The notes under the pieces were generated by a model. The model had not been told where the DNA came from and did not search any database. It saw only the letters and a program-made list of their open reading frames with translations. The position numbers were made by a program, and so were the translations under genes. Source: Luteimonas sp. JM171 (lineage in GTDB: Bacteria > Pseudomonadota > Gammaproteobacteria > Xanthomonadales > Xanthomonadaceae). From it: a DNA stretch of 64,000 bases. The stretch lies in NCBI RefSeq assembly GCF_001717465.1, contig NZ_CP017074.1, positions 2,384,873 through 2,448,872 of the forward strand, given 5' to 3'. Positions 39,604-47,316 of this stretch are shown here, piece by piece; positions within the stretch are counted from its first letter, which is position 1; the number at the start of each line of letters is the position of its first letter.

Positions 39604-40062
39604 CTACGCGGTTTTTTGAGCGGCGTGGGCGAGTGCCTGGGCCGCGTGCAGCTCGAGTAGCTCGATCCCGGCCACCAGTGCCGGGTTCCCTTCGACGGCT
39701 TGGTTTCTTGTGGTCGGATCCAGCAGGAGTAGATCCACCGCGTGTTGGATCTCAGGACTCGCCTGGCTGTAGGCCGCCCATAGTGTCTCGGCCGCCACGC
39801 TTCGTCGACGCGCTGGGGGCAGGTCGCCGTACGGTGGCGGCGCCTCGGATTCGACTCGAAAGCTCTCGCCATTACCCGCATCTGGCATGAACGTCGACAA
39901 GGGGACGCCGGTGATCCGTGCCAGCGCCGGAAGCCGACGCTTGTCGATCCGGCCTGTGCGTAGCCAGCCGGTGATTGCCTGCTCAGTCACGTCGAGCTCG
40001 GCCGCGATGTAGGCGTGTGTGTGGCCGCTTTGTTCGATCGCGGCCCGGATCGCCTTGCGCAT
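39604..40062 (-). CDS. CI-like phage repressor (HTH)
   Basis: About 152 residues. The N-terminal helix-turn-helix is clear: AIRAAIEQSGHTHAYIAAEL, DVTEQAITGWLRTGRIDKRR. The C-terminal half is helical and lacks a recognisable LexA/S24 peptidase, so it is not a self-cleaving type by eye. Start uncertain: the ATG at 40062 places a GATAAT hexamer 7 bp upstream (a leaderless mRNA, as for lambda cI from PRM); earlier ATGs at 40080 and 40098 would put an operator inside the coding region. Divergent from the Cro-like gene, with three operators between or at the starts. Confidence 0.78.
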   Translation of the reverse strand: MRKAIRAAIEQSGHTHAYIAAELDVTEQAITGWLRTGRIDKRRLPALARITGVPLSTFMPDAGNGESFRVESEAPPPYGDLPPARRRSVAAETLWAAYSQASPEIQHAVDLLLLDPTTRNQAVEGNPALVAGIELLELHAAQALAHAAQKTA

Positions 40063-40072
40063 GGCTTCATTA

Positions 40073-40152
40073 TCAAGCATTGCTTGATAGTTCCGCATTT
40101 GCGGCGGGGGTGGTAGAAAGCAACGCTTGACCTAACCTAAAGCGATGCTTTA
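40073..40152. promoter_or_regulatory. Right operator region (three repressor-type palindromes)
   Basis: Three 15-bp sites: TCAAGCATTGCTTGA (40073-40087), GAAAGCAACGCTTGA (40116-40130) and TAAAGCGATGCTTTA (40138-40152). The last two are 22 bp apart centre to centre, exactly as in the left pair. Confidence 0.85.
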
Positions 40153-40156
40153 GGAT
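40127..40156 (+). promoter_or_regulatory. Rightward early promoter (PR)
   Basis: TTGACC -35, 18-bp spacer and TAGGAT -10, each overlapped by an operator. The predicted start is within a base or two of the Cro-like ATG at 40163, so that mRNA may be leaderless. Confidence 0.6.
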
Positions 40157-40162
40157 TCGGGA

Positions 40163-40387
40163 ATGAATGCAATTTCGAGAGTTGTGGAGGGGATCGAAGG
40201 GGGCCAAGCGGCGCTCGCTAGAACCCTGCATGTCACTCCCCAGTTCGTGAGCCAGTGGGTGACCGGGAAAAGACCGGTCCCTCCGCGTGCGGCGCTGGCG
40301 ATCGAAGAGATGTTCGGCGTGTCGCGCCATGAATTACGGCCGGACGTCTTTGGCCCGGTGCCTGGCAAGCAAGCGGAGGCGAGCTGA
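40163..40387 (+). CDS. Cro/YdaS-like helix-turn-helix regulator
   Basis: 74 residues. HTH pattern GGQAALARTLHVTPQFVSQWVTGKRPVPP with a C-terminal EEMFGVSRHELRPDVFG, as in YdaS/Cro-type phage regulators. Opposite the CI-like gene across the three-operator region, first gene of the rightward operon. Confidence 0.82.
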   Translation: MNAISRVVEGIEGGQAALARTLHVTPQFVSQWVTGKRPVPPRAALAIEEMFGVSRHELRPDVFGPVPGKQAEAS

Positions 40388-40388
40388 G

Positions 40389-40562
40389 ATGCGGCGCATG
40401 GAACAGCACCGCCACCAGGCGGCCCTGCAGGTCCCGCATGGGCGAAAGTCGAACGGCGTTAGCGTTGATGTTGGCCATAGCTGCCCATTCTTTGGCCCCA
40501 CGTGGGGAATCAGGGGGATCATTCCGTCCCCCTGGTTCCCCAAGGGCGGGGCGCAGGCATGA
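40389..40562 (+). CDS. Small hypothetical early protein
   Basis: 57 residues (MRRMEQHRHQAALQVPHGRK). Starts 1 bp after the Cro-like stop and overlaps the CII-like start, so it fits the operon, but composition gives little support and no family is recognised. Confidence 0.35.
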   Translation: MRRMEQHRHQAALQVPHGRKSNGVSVDVGHSCPFFGPTWGIRGIIPSPWFPKGGAQA

Positions 40563-40954
40563 CGGACGGCGTGCACCAGCTCACCTTGAGCCTTGAGCCG
40601 GGCCTCGCTGTGCGGCATCGCACGCTCAAGGATTGCGTGGCTGCGGGGATCTTCCAGCGCGGCGTGGTGAACGTGGCCGGCCGCATCGATCGCCAGCCCT
40701 CGCACCTGAGCGAGGCGCTCAGCGGCGGCGACCGCCGCAAGTTCGACGTCGACGACCTCGAGGCCTACATCCGCGAGTTCAACGACACCACGCCCATCCT
40801 CTACCTGGCCGCCAAGTACCTGCGCGACCCGGCCGTGACGCAGCAGGAGGCGCTGTCGAAGCTGGCCTCCCTGGCTGACCTGCTGCCGGGGCTGATGGCC
40901 GCGGCCGGGCTGGATCCGCGCGCGGCGGCTGTTGCGCGGGGGCGGGCGCGTTGA
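40559..40954 (+). CDS. CII-like phage regulatory protein
   Basis: 131 residues. The segment TLKDCVAAGIFQRGVVNVAG, then DRQPSHLSEALSGGDRRKFD and VDDLEAYIREFNDTTPILYL, reads as a DNA-binding regulator that recurs after cro in lambdoid phages of Xanthomonadales and Pseudomonas. It occupies the cII position (second or third gene after PR, before replication genes). Assignment is by motif style and position. Confidence 0.55.
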   Translation: MTDGVHQLTLSLEPGLAVRHRTLKDCVAAGIFQRGVVNVAGRIDRQPSHLSEALSGGDRRKFDVDDLEAYIREFNDTTPILYLAAKYLRDPAVTQQEALSKLASLADLLPGLMAAAGLDPRAAAVARGRAR

Positions 40955-41163
40955 TGGCCCGCTACCGGCGCCCCTGGGAACGCCTGCGGCCGGTGGTGGT
41001 CACCGCCGCCAGCCAAGCCGGCATGCAGGCCGCGCTGGCGGCGCTGCGTGAGCCGGCCCTAGAGCCGGTGACACCGGAGCACTGCCTGGCCCAGCGCGAG
41101 CAATGGCGCCGCGAGGATGAGGCCCGCCGCGCCGCGCAAGGCTGCCTGGAGTTACGCCAATGA
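40954..41163 (+). CDS. Small hypothetical phage protein
   Basis: 69 residues (MARYRRPWERLRPVVVTAAS). Overlaps the CII-like stop. No family recognised; the charged C-terminus (EQWRREDEARRAAQGCLELR) is helical. Confidence 0.5.
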   Translation: MARYRRPWERLRPVVVTAASQAGMQAALAALREPALEPVTPEHCLAQREQWRREDEARRAAQGCLELRQ

Positions 41164-41360
41164 GTTACCTAAACGCCCTCGCCAAGCTGACGGCTGCCGA
41201 GGCCGATCTCCTGCGCGCGAAAGCGAAGGCTGTGGGCTGCCCGCTGGTCAGCCAGAGCCTTTCGGCGCGCGCCAGCCTGAAAGCTCTTCAGTTAAAGCAA
41301 ATCGCAGATCGTCAAAAGACATCGCGTTTACTTGGGAGGGAAGCCAGTGATGCTTCTTGA
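41160..41360 (+). CDS. Small hypothetical protein overlapping an antisense gene
   Basis: 66 residues (MSYLNALAKLTAAEADLLRA). Start overlaps the upstream stop as ATGA, which favours translation, but the 3' half (41248-41360) is antisense to a better-looking gene. It may end earlier in relatives. Confidence 0.35.
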   Translation: MSYLNALAKLTAAEADLLRAKAKAVGCPLVSQSLSARASLKALQLKQIADRQKTSRLLGREASDAS

Positions 41361-41520
41361 GCAGGTAGAACCGCACCGCTTCGTGCCCGCTCAGGCCCGA
41401 CCATTTGTGCTTCTCGGCGAGTTCATCGCCAAACAGCTCCAGCTGTGCGTTCAGCTGGCCATTGGCCTCGTGATAGCGCTGGCGCACCTGGTGCATGGTC
41501 TCTGCTTTTTTCTTGCTCAT
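41248..41520 (-). CDS. Hypothetical protein on the opposite strand of the early operon
   Basis: 90 residues with a protein-like composition (MSKKKAETMHQVRQRYHEAN; LFGDELAEKHKWSGLSGHEA; VRFYLLKKHHWLPSQVNAMS), rich in Lys and His, unlike GC-driven spurious frames. Good ribosome site CGGAGGCC before the ATG. The C-terminal half pattern SFDDLRFALTEEL suggests a small conserved helical family seen in mobile elements; function unknown. It is transcribed against the rightward early operon. Confidence 0.6.
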   Translation of the reverse strand: MSKKKAETMHQVRQRYHEANGQLNAQLELFGDELAEKHKWSGLSGHEAVRFYLLKKHHWLPSQVNAMSFDDLRFALTEELSGWRAPKGSG

Positions 41521-41624
41521 GTCGGCCTCCGGTGGTGGTTGTGCTCCTTGTCAAGCGCAGCCTACCACCGGCAGGCCGGCATCTTGTTCGTGCAACTCCG
41601 GGAGGGACCGCCGGGGGGCTGAGG

Positions 41625-42677
41625 ATGAAAAGGGATCAACTGAAAAGGGGAAGGGTCGACGTCCAGGCGTTGAGGGCCAGGCTCGATATCGTCGAGGTGG
41701 TTGGCGCCTATGTGCAGCTCAAGAAAGACGGGCGCGAGTACAAGGCGTGCTGCCCGTTTCATGATGAGCGCACGCCATCGTTCTACGTGTCGCCGGCCAA
41801 GGGGTTCGCGCATTGCTTCGGTTGCGGTGCCCACCACGATGCCATCGGCTTTGTGCAGCGGTATGAGGGCATCGAATTCCTGGAGGCCTGCGGGCGCCTT
41901 GGCGCGGACCGCTTTGCGCCTTCGCCGGAGGCTGTACCCACGCGGGTGGCGCTGCCGCCGCCGGATGCGGTGTGGGTGCCGGTGCTGCCGGTGCCGGACC
42001 ATGCGCCGGAGCTGATGCAGGACAGCGGCTGGACGGTGCCGCTGTGGAACCCGAAGCGTGAGCGCTTCACCCGCATGAAGCCGGAGACGGTGTTCGACTA
42101 CCGCGACCACGACGGCGCGCTGCTGGGCTACGTGCTGCGCTGCCTGTTCAAGGATGGCGGCAAGTTCACGCCCACCATCACCTGGTGCATCGGGCCGGAC
42201 GGCGCGATGCAGTGGGTGGTGCAGCACTTCCCGCGGCTGCGCCCGCTGTACGGGCTGGATGCCCTGGCTGCCAAGCCCGACGCGCCCGTGCTGCTGCCCG
42301 AGGGCGAAAAATGCCGCGCGGCTGGCGCTGGCGCGTTGGCGATGTACGCGGTGGCCAGCTGGCCCGGGGGCGGCAACGCCATCCGCCACGTGGATTGGTC
42401 GCCGCTGGCCGGCCGCGACGTGGTGCTGTGGCCGGATGCGGACCCGCCCGGCATGGCCACCATGGTGGGCAGCGTGGACGTGCGCGGGATGCTGGCCAAG
42501 GAAGGCATCGTGCACCTGCTGCACAAGGCCGGCGTGCGCTCCATGCGCCTGGTGGATCCGCACGGCATGCCGAAAGGCTGGGACATCGCCGACGCCGTGG
42601 CCGAAGGCTGGACGCCGCGGCAGATTGCCACCTGGGCGGCCCAGCGCGTGCAGGACGTGGAGCTGGTGCCGGCATGA
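41625..42677 (+). CDS. Phage DNA primase with CHC2 zinc finger and Toprim domain
   Basis: 350 residues. The N-terminal zinc finger has ligands C43, H46, C64 and C67 (CCPFHDERTPSFYVSP; HCFGCGAHHDAIGF). A Toprim-like domain follows, with the glutamate in LLPEGEKCRAAGAG and DxD in VLWPDADPPG. It would synthesise primers for phage DNA replication. The ATG at 41625 comes after a long non-coding-looking frame. Directly coupled to the helicase gene by a 4-bp overlap. Confidence 0.85.
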   Translation: MKRDQLKRGRVDVQALRARLDIVEVVGAYVQLKKDGREYKACCPFHDERTPSFYVSPAKGFAHCFGCGAHHDAIGFVQRYEGIEFLEACGRLGADRFAPSPEAVPTRVALPPPDAVWVPVLPVPDHAPELMQDSGWTVPLWNPKRERFTRMKPETVFDYRDHDGALLGYVLRCLFKDGGKFTPTITWCIGPDGAMQWVVQHFPRLRPLYGLDALAAKPDAPVLLPEGEKCRAAGAGALAMYAVASWPGGGNAIRHVDWSPLAGRDVVLWPDADPPGMATMVGSVDVRGMLAKEGIVHLLHKAGVRSMRLVDPHGMPKGWDIADAVAEGWTPRQIATWAAQRVQDVELVPA

Positions 42678-44041
42678 GTACTCAACGGCGCCGGCTCCAG
42701 GTGGTGGCATCCGATGGCGGCAGCACGGCCGGCGGCGGGCAGGGCGGCGGCGAGCTGGGCGATGCAGCGTGGAAGCAAGCGCTGGTGCTCAACCGCGAGG
42801 GCGCAGTGGTGGCATCGCCACACAACTTGCTGCTGATCCTCGAGCACGATGAGGATCTGCACGGCCTGTTCTGGCTCGATGAGTTCGGCAACCGCGTGGT
42901 GGTGTCGCGCGATCCGCCGTGGCACGGCGGCAGCCGTGATGAGTTCACCGAGGTGGATGCCATCGAGCTGGCCGCCTGGCTGGGGCACCCCAGCCGCTAC
43001 GGCATGGTGGTGAAGACCGGCCTGGTGCTGGAAGCGGTGGAAGCAATCGCCCGCCGTCGCCGGAGGCATACGGTTCGCGAGTACTTGCAGTCGCTCGAAT
43101 GGGACGGCAAGCCGCGCGTGGGCCGCATGTTCGTCGACCTGTTCGGCGCTGAGGAAACCCCGTACCACCTGGGCGTGGGGCCGTGCTTCATGGTGTCGGC
43201 CGTCTCACGTGTGCTGTGGGCGGATCCGCGCCAGCCGTCGAAAGGATCGAAGGTCGACTTCATGGTGGTGCTGGAAGGCGGGCAGGGCGCAGGCAAGACC
43301 ACGGCCGTGCTCGAGCTGTTCGGTGCCGAGTGGTACGCGGAAGCGACCGAGTCACCCGCGCACAAGGATTTCTATCAGACCCTGCGCGGCCGCTGGGGCG
43401 TGGAGATCGGCGAGATGGACAGCTTCAACAAGGCCGACGTGGCCAAGGTGAAGCAGGCGATCACCACGCGCTTTGACGTTTATCGCCCCAGCTACGGGCG
43501 CACGGCGCGAAGCTTCCGCCGCGAGTGCGTGTTCGTCGGCACCGTGAACAAGGATGACTACCTGCGCGACGAGACCGGCGCGCGGCGATTCCTGCCTGCC
43601 AAGGTTGGGCGCATCAACATCCCGCGCCTGGTGGAAGAGCGGGACCAGCTCTGGGCGGAAGCGGTGCACCTCTTCAACCAGGGCTTCCACTGGTGGGATC
43701 TACCCGAGGGCGCGCAGCGCGAGCAGGACGATCGATTCAGCGAAGACGTCTGGACCGAGCGCGTGCTGCGATGGATCACCGGCAAGGCAAGCGACAAGCA
43801 ATACGATCACCTGGGCGCCAGCGAGCGCGGCAAGAACGGCGAGCCGCTCGAGTTCTCTACCGGCGACGTCCTGACCTTTGCACTGCACGTTGATCCTGGC
43901 CGCCAGGACCGCGCCGCCGCGATCCGCGTGGGGTCGATCCTCGCGCGCCTGGGCTGCAAGCATTACCGGCCACGGTCGCGCTCTAACCGCGTGCGGGTCT
44001 ATTTCCTTCCGGCCGATGGTCAAGGGGGGTCCGATGGGTAG
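42674..44041 (+). CDS. VirE-type phage replicative helicase/ATPase
   Basis: 455 residues of the virulence-associated-E family of SF3-like ATPases. Walker A GGQGAGKTT (202-210), Walker B region WGVEIGEMDSF, sensor VFVGTVNKDDYLRDETGARR with an arginine finger, as in phage helicases paired with a CHC2 primase. The N-terminal part (about 35-160, DAAWKQALVLNREGAVVASP) is the usual lead-in domain. Acts with the upstream primase on phage replication. Confidence 0.85.
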   Translation: MSTQRRRLQVVASDGGSTAGGGQGGGELGDAAWKQALVLNREGAVVASPHNLLLILEHDEDLHGLFWLDEFGNRVVVSRDPPWHGGSRDEFTEVDAIELAAWLGHPSRYGMVVKTGLVLEAVEAIARRRRRHTVREYLQSLEWDGKPRVGRMFVDLFGAEETPYHLGVGPCFMVSAVSRVLWADPRQPSKGSKVDFMVVLEGGQGAGKTTAVLELFGAEWYAEATESPAHKDFYQTLRGRWGVEIGEMDSFNKADVAKVKQAITTRFDVYRPSYGRTARSFRRECVFVGTVNKDDYLRDETGARRFLPAKVGRINIPRLVEERDQLWAEAVHLFNQGFHWWDLPEGAQREQDDRFSEDVWTERVLRWITGKASDKQYDHLGASERGKNGEPLEFSTGDVLTFALHVDPGRQDRAAAIRVGSILARLGCKHYRPRSRSNRVRVYFLPADGQGGSDG

Positions 44042-44300
44042 CGCGGTCCGATGTGGTCCATACGGGTGGTCCAATCGAACAACCGCGCAGTTGCGGGGTT
44101 GGTCCAATGGTCCAATCACTTTTAGGGATTTCGCCCGCGTAAGAGAGCGGCAGCCCTTCATCACCTGTGCGATCAAAAACACAATGGACCAATTGGACCA
44201 TTGGACCAGCCCAACAGCGGCGCGGGGTTCGAGCGGTCCGATGCCCGGTCCAATCGGCTGGCGGTGTGGACCGGGGGGCGATGAAGGGCGGGTGGTCCGC
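44028..44300. repeat. GGTCCAAT/GGTCCGAT repeat cluster
   Basis: About a dozen copies of the octamer GGTCC(A/G)AT or its complement: direct at 44028, 44045, 44068, 44101, 44109, 44235 and 44247; inverted ATTGGACC at 44192 and 44200; a palindromic GGACCAATTGGACC around 44186. Directly downstream of the primase-helicase pair. It looks like an iteron or origin-type region; a weak reading frame passes through it. Confidence 0.6.
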
Positions 44301-44414
44301 CGGGCCGCGGGTCCTTCCTGGACCCCCGCCCATGCGACGGCTGACTCGCGAAACCTCGCTAGGTTTTGTGGTGGGGAGTTGGTGAACTTGGTGAACTTTG
44401 GGGGGGCAGGATGA
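44034..44414 (+). CDS. Doubtful reading frame across the repeat cluster
   Basis: 126 codons. ATG overlaps the helicase stop and the stop overlaps the terminase start, which is the spacing of a real gene, but the product is mostly translated repeat (GWSNRTTAQLRGWSNGP; FCGGELVNLVNFGG) and shows no family. The end contains two tandem TTGGTGAAC units. Confidence 0.25.
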   Translation: MGSAVRCGPYGWSNRTTAQLRGWSNGPITFRDFARVRERQPFITCAIKNTMDQLDHWTSPTAARGSSGPMPGPIGWRCGPGGDEGRVVRRAAGPSWTPAHATADSRNLARFCGGELVNLVNFGGAG

Positions 44415-44980
44415 CCGCCGACCAGGTGCCGGAGCGGGTGACGCAGACCGGCTACGCGCAGTTGCGCGGTTACGCGAAGTCCTACGTGACCAAGCTGAAA
44501 AACCAGCAGCGCCTGGTGCTGGACGAAGACGGCCTGGTGTTGGTGGCCCAGACCGACGCCGTGATCGCTGCGCTGCGCGATCCGACGCGAGGCGGCGACC
44601 GGACCGGCAAGCGTCGGCGGCGCGAGGCCCCGGCTGCGCCGGCGGCCGCCCCGGCGACGAACGGGCAGCCTGCCGGCGACGGCGAGCTCTCCTACACCGA
44701 CGCTGCGCGACAGGAAAAGATCGAGCGCACCCGCCTGCTGCAGCTTGAGATCGCGGAAAAGGCTGGCGCTCTGGTGCCGCGCGAGCAGGTCGATGCCGAG
44801 ATGTTTCGGCGTGGCCGGCACGGCGTCGAAGCCCTGATGTCGATCAAGGATCGGCTGAGTGCTCGCCTGGCGGTGGAATCCGACGTGCACAAGATCGAAG
44901 CCATGCTGGATGTCGAGCTGCGGCGCGTCGCGAAGATCATCGCCTCCGGCGAGGCCCTTGCCGGCGAGGTCGCGCCGTGA
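44411..44980 (+). CDS. Terminase small subunit
   Basis: 189 residues. N-terminal HTH-like segment VTQTGYAQLRGYAKSYVTKL and a charged C-terminal helical part (DAARQEKIERTRLLQLEIAE; ESDVHKIEAMLDVELRRVAK) resemble Nu1/DUF1441-type small terminases. It precedes the GpA-type large subunit with a 4-bp overlap. It would recognise the phage packaging site. Confidence 0.75.
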   Translation: MTADQVPERVTQTGYAQLRGYAKSYVTKLKNQQRLVLDEDGLVLVAQTDAVIAALRDPTRGGDRTGKRRRREAPAAPAAAPATNGQPAGDGELSYTDAARQEKIERTRLLQLEIAEKAGALVPREQVDAEMFRRGRHGVEALMSIKDRLSARLAVESDVHKIEAMLDVELRRVAKIIASGEALAGEVAP

Positions 44981-46974
44981 CGCTGCCGCTGCCGCCCACC
45001 ACGTTCCTGGAAGGCGTGCCGCTGGCTGACGGGGTGCGCACCGTCGCCGATGCCTGGCGCCGCGGCTGGACGCTGCCCGATCCGCAAACCCTGTCGGCGT
45101 GGGCCGATGAGTTCCGCAAGGTCAACCGCGCGGCAAGTGACCGCGCCGGCGACTGGGAAACGGCCCGCGTGCCGTATCTGCGGCAGATCATGGATGACCT
45201 GTCGGTTGAGTCGACGGTACGACACGTCGACCTGATGAAATGCACGCAGGTGGGCGGCACTGAGGTGCTGAACAACTGGTGCGGCTATGTGATCGACCAC
45301 GCGCCCGGCCCGATGATGGTGGTGCAGCCCACAGTGGAGATGGCGGAGCGCTGGTCGAAGCAGCGCCTGGCGCCGATGCTGGTGGATATGCCGTGCCTGG
45401 CGGACAAGATCCCGCCCGCGCGGTCGCGCGACAGCGGCAACACCACGCTGATGAAGGAGTTCCCGGCCGGGTTCCTGGTGATCACTGGCGCCAACAGCTC
45501 CAGCGGCCTGCGGTCCATGCCGGTGAAGTACCTGGGCATGGATGAAATCGACGAATACGAGGGTGACCTGAACGATCAGGGCAGTGCCCTCGAGCTCGCC
45601 GAACGGCGCACGTCGAGCTTCTTTCGCCGAAAGATCCTGTGCATCAGCACCCCCACGCTAAAAGGGGCGAGCGCGATCGAAAAGCGCTTCCTGCTGGGCA
45701 CGCAGTATCGCTATCGCGTGCCATGCCCGCACTGCAACGGCCTGCAGCTGCTCGAGATCGAACAGCTCACGGATGACGCCCGGTACCTGTGTGTGCTCTG
45801 CGGCACCTTGATCGATGAAGTGGCCAAGCCCGGGATGATGGCTGAGGAGAACGGGGCCAAGTGGCAAGCCGGTCGGCCGGAGATGATCGGCCAGCGCCAC
45901 AGCTATCACATCAACGCGCTCTACACGCCCCTGGGTGATGGCTATAGCTGGGGCGAGATCGTGGAGATGCGGGCGGAAGCCAAGCGCAACGCGGAAGAGC
46001 GTGTCACGTTCAGCAACACGATCCTCGGCTTACCGTTCGAGGGCGCCACGCAGCGGGTGGAAGCCAACGAGCTGCTCGAGCGCAGGGAGCCCACCTGGAA
46101 GCGCCGCGAGCTGCCGCCCGGCTGCCTGCTGCTCACCGTGGGCATCGACGTGCAAGCCAACCGCTGGGCGGTGCTGATCGCGGGCTGGGGGCGGGGCGAG
46201 GCCTGCTGGTTCGTGGATTACGTCGAGATCCCGGGCGACCCGACGCGAGAGGAAGACTGGGCCGCGCTGGAAGAGGTGGTATTCGCGCCGCTGGCCAACC
46301 GCTACGGCGTCCAGGTGCGCGCCAGCTGCATCGCGATCGACTCCGGCAACTGGACGCACGAGGTCTACGGCTGGGTGCGTAAGCACCAGGCCCGCGGCGT
46401 GATCGCGCTCAAGGGTATGCGCGAGACAAACAAGCCGGTGATCGGCCGCCCGAGCGCGCAGGACGTCAACTGGCGCGGCCGCACCATCCGCGGCGGCATC
46501 CAGCTGTGGCCCGCCGGCGTCAACACCACGAAGAACACGCTGTTCGCGCGCCTGGGGGGTGATGACGGCCTCGAGGTCGACCAGCGGCGCTGCCACTTCC
46601 CCTCCGACATGCCGGCCGACTTTTTCGACCAGCTCACGGCGGAGGTGTTCGACCTCAAGCGGAAGCGTTGGGTGGTGCAGAACAGCCGCCGCAACGAGGC
46701 CTGGGACTGCTGGGTGTACGCCTACACCGCCGCCTGCCACCCGCTGGTGCGGGTGCACGTGCTCCGCGAGGCCGACTGGGCCGCGCTGGAAGCCAAGCTC
46801 GAGCCGGCCAACCGCGACCTGTTCGCGGCCGCCGACGATGATGACGGGGAGACCACCACCGATGAACAACGCACCGAAGCCGCGCCGGCGAAGCAGCCCG
46901 CGCCAGCCCCAGAGCCAGCCGCCGCGCCGGCCCGCCCAGCTCGCCCTCGCGGCGGGTTCGCAACCCGCTGGTGA
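44977..46974 (+). CDS. Terminase large subunit, GpA family
   Basis: 665 residues. ATPase domain: VRHVDLMKCTQVGGTEVLNN (GpA-type Walker A region), VQPTVEMAERWSKQRLAPML, LGMDEIDEYEGDLNDQGS (Walker B). A zinc-ribbon-like YRVPCPHCNGLQLLE ... LCVLCG follows. The nuclease domain has LLTVGIDVQANRWAVLIAGW and IAIDSGNWTHEVYGWVRKHQ. GTG start at 44977 overlapping the small-subunit stop. The C-terminus is Ala/Pro-rich. It packages DNA into proheads through the portal encoded downstream. Confidence 0.93.
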   Translation: MTLPLPPTTFLEGVPLADGVRTVADAWRRGWTLPDPQTLSAWADEFRKVNRAASDRAGDWETARVPYLRQIMDDLSVESTVRHVDLMKCTQVGGTEVLNNWCGYVIDHAPGPMMVVQPTVEMAERWSKQRLAPMLVDMPCLADKIPPARSRDSGNTTLMKEFPAGFLVITGANSSSGLRSMPVKYLGMDEIDEYEGDLNDQGSALELAERRTSSFFRRKILCISTPTLKGASAIEKRFLLGTQYRYRVPCPHCNGLQLLEIEQLTDDARYLCVLCGTLIDEVAKPGMMAEENGAKWQAGRPEMIGQRHSYHINALYTPLGDGYSWGEIVEMRAEAKRNAEERVTFSNTILGLPFEGATQRVEANELLERREPTWKRRELPPGCLLLTVGIDVQANRWAVLIAGWGRGEACWFVDYVEIPGDPTREEDWAALEEVVFAPLANRYGVQVRASCIAIDSGNWTHEVYGWVRKHQARGVIALKGMRETNKPVIGRPSAQDVNWRGRTIRGGIQLWPAGVNTTKNTLFARLGGDDGLEVDQRRCHFPSDMPADFFDQLTAEVFDLKRKRWVVQNSRRNEAWDCWVYAYTAACHPLVRVHVLREADWAALEAKLEPANRDLFAAADDDDGETTTDEQRTEAAPAKQPAPAPEPAAAPARPARPRGGFATRW

Positions 46975-47257
46975 GGCCGCCCAGGCGGAGCTCGACATCG
47001 TCAGGGACATCCTGAAGCGGGTGAGCGAACTGGTGCCGAGCGTCCATCTGGACGACCTGCGGGGTATCGAGGTCGCGGTGCGTGAGGACTGGGGCGGGTC
47101 CCGCCCCTATGTGACCAAGCGAGGTGAGGCCCACCAGGCTCGCCTGTCGCGGCGTGACCAGGCGATCCGCGATCAGTTCGGACGCGGCGAGCCGATCCCG
47201 CTGCTGGCACGCCGATGGGGACTGACCGAGCAGTGGATCAGGCGTATCGTCCGCTGA
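46862..47257 (+). CDS. Mor-like transcription activator
   Basis: 131 residues. After a basic Pro-rich start, the conserved part is IVRDILKRVSELVPSVHLDD, AVREDWGGSRPYVTKRGEAH, ending in a helix-turn-helix IPLLARRWGLTEQWIRRIVR, the layout of the Mor/C family of phage Mu. Overlaps the last 113 bp of the terminase gene in another frame. It directly precedes a 37-bp element that recurs before the capsid gene, so it is a candidate late-gene activator. Confidence 0.68.
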   Translation: MNNAPKPRRRSSPRQPQSQPPRRPAQLALAAGSQPAGEAAQAELDIVRDILKRVSELVPSVHLDDLRGIEVAVREDWGGSRPYVTKRGEAHQARLSRRDQAIRDQFGRGEPIPLLARRWGLTEQWIRRIVR

Positions 47258-47266
47258 CGCTTTTGC

Positions 47267-47303
47267 GAAAGTGGTTTGCCTTATCTGCTTTCGTTTTCGT
47301 CGG
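47267..47303 (+). repeat. 37-bp repeat, copy A
   Basis: Shares GAAAGTGGTTTGCCTTATC and TTTCGTTTTC with copy B at 49327-49363, at identical spacing; five differences in 37 bp. AT-richer than its surroundings. It ends 13 bp before the ATG of the connector gene at 47317. Confidence 0.8.
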
Positions 47304-47316
47304 TAGCGTCCTTCCC

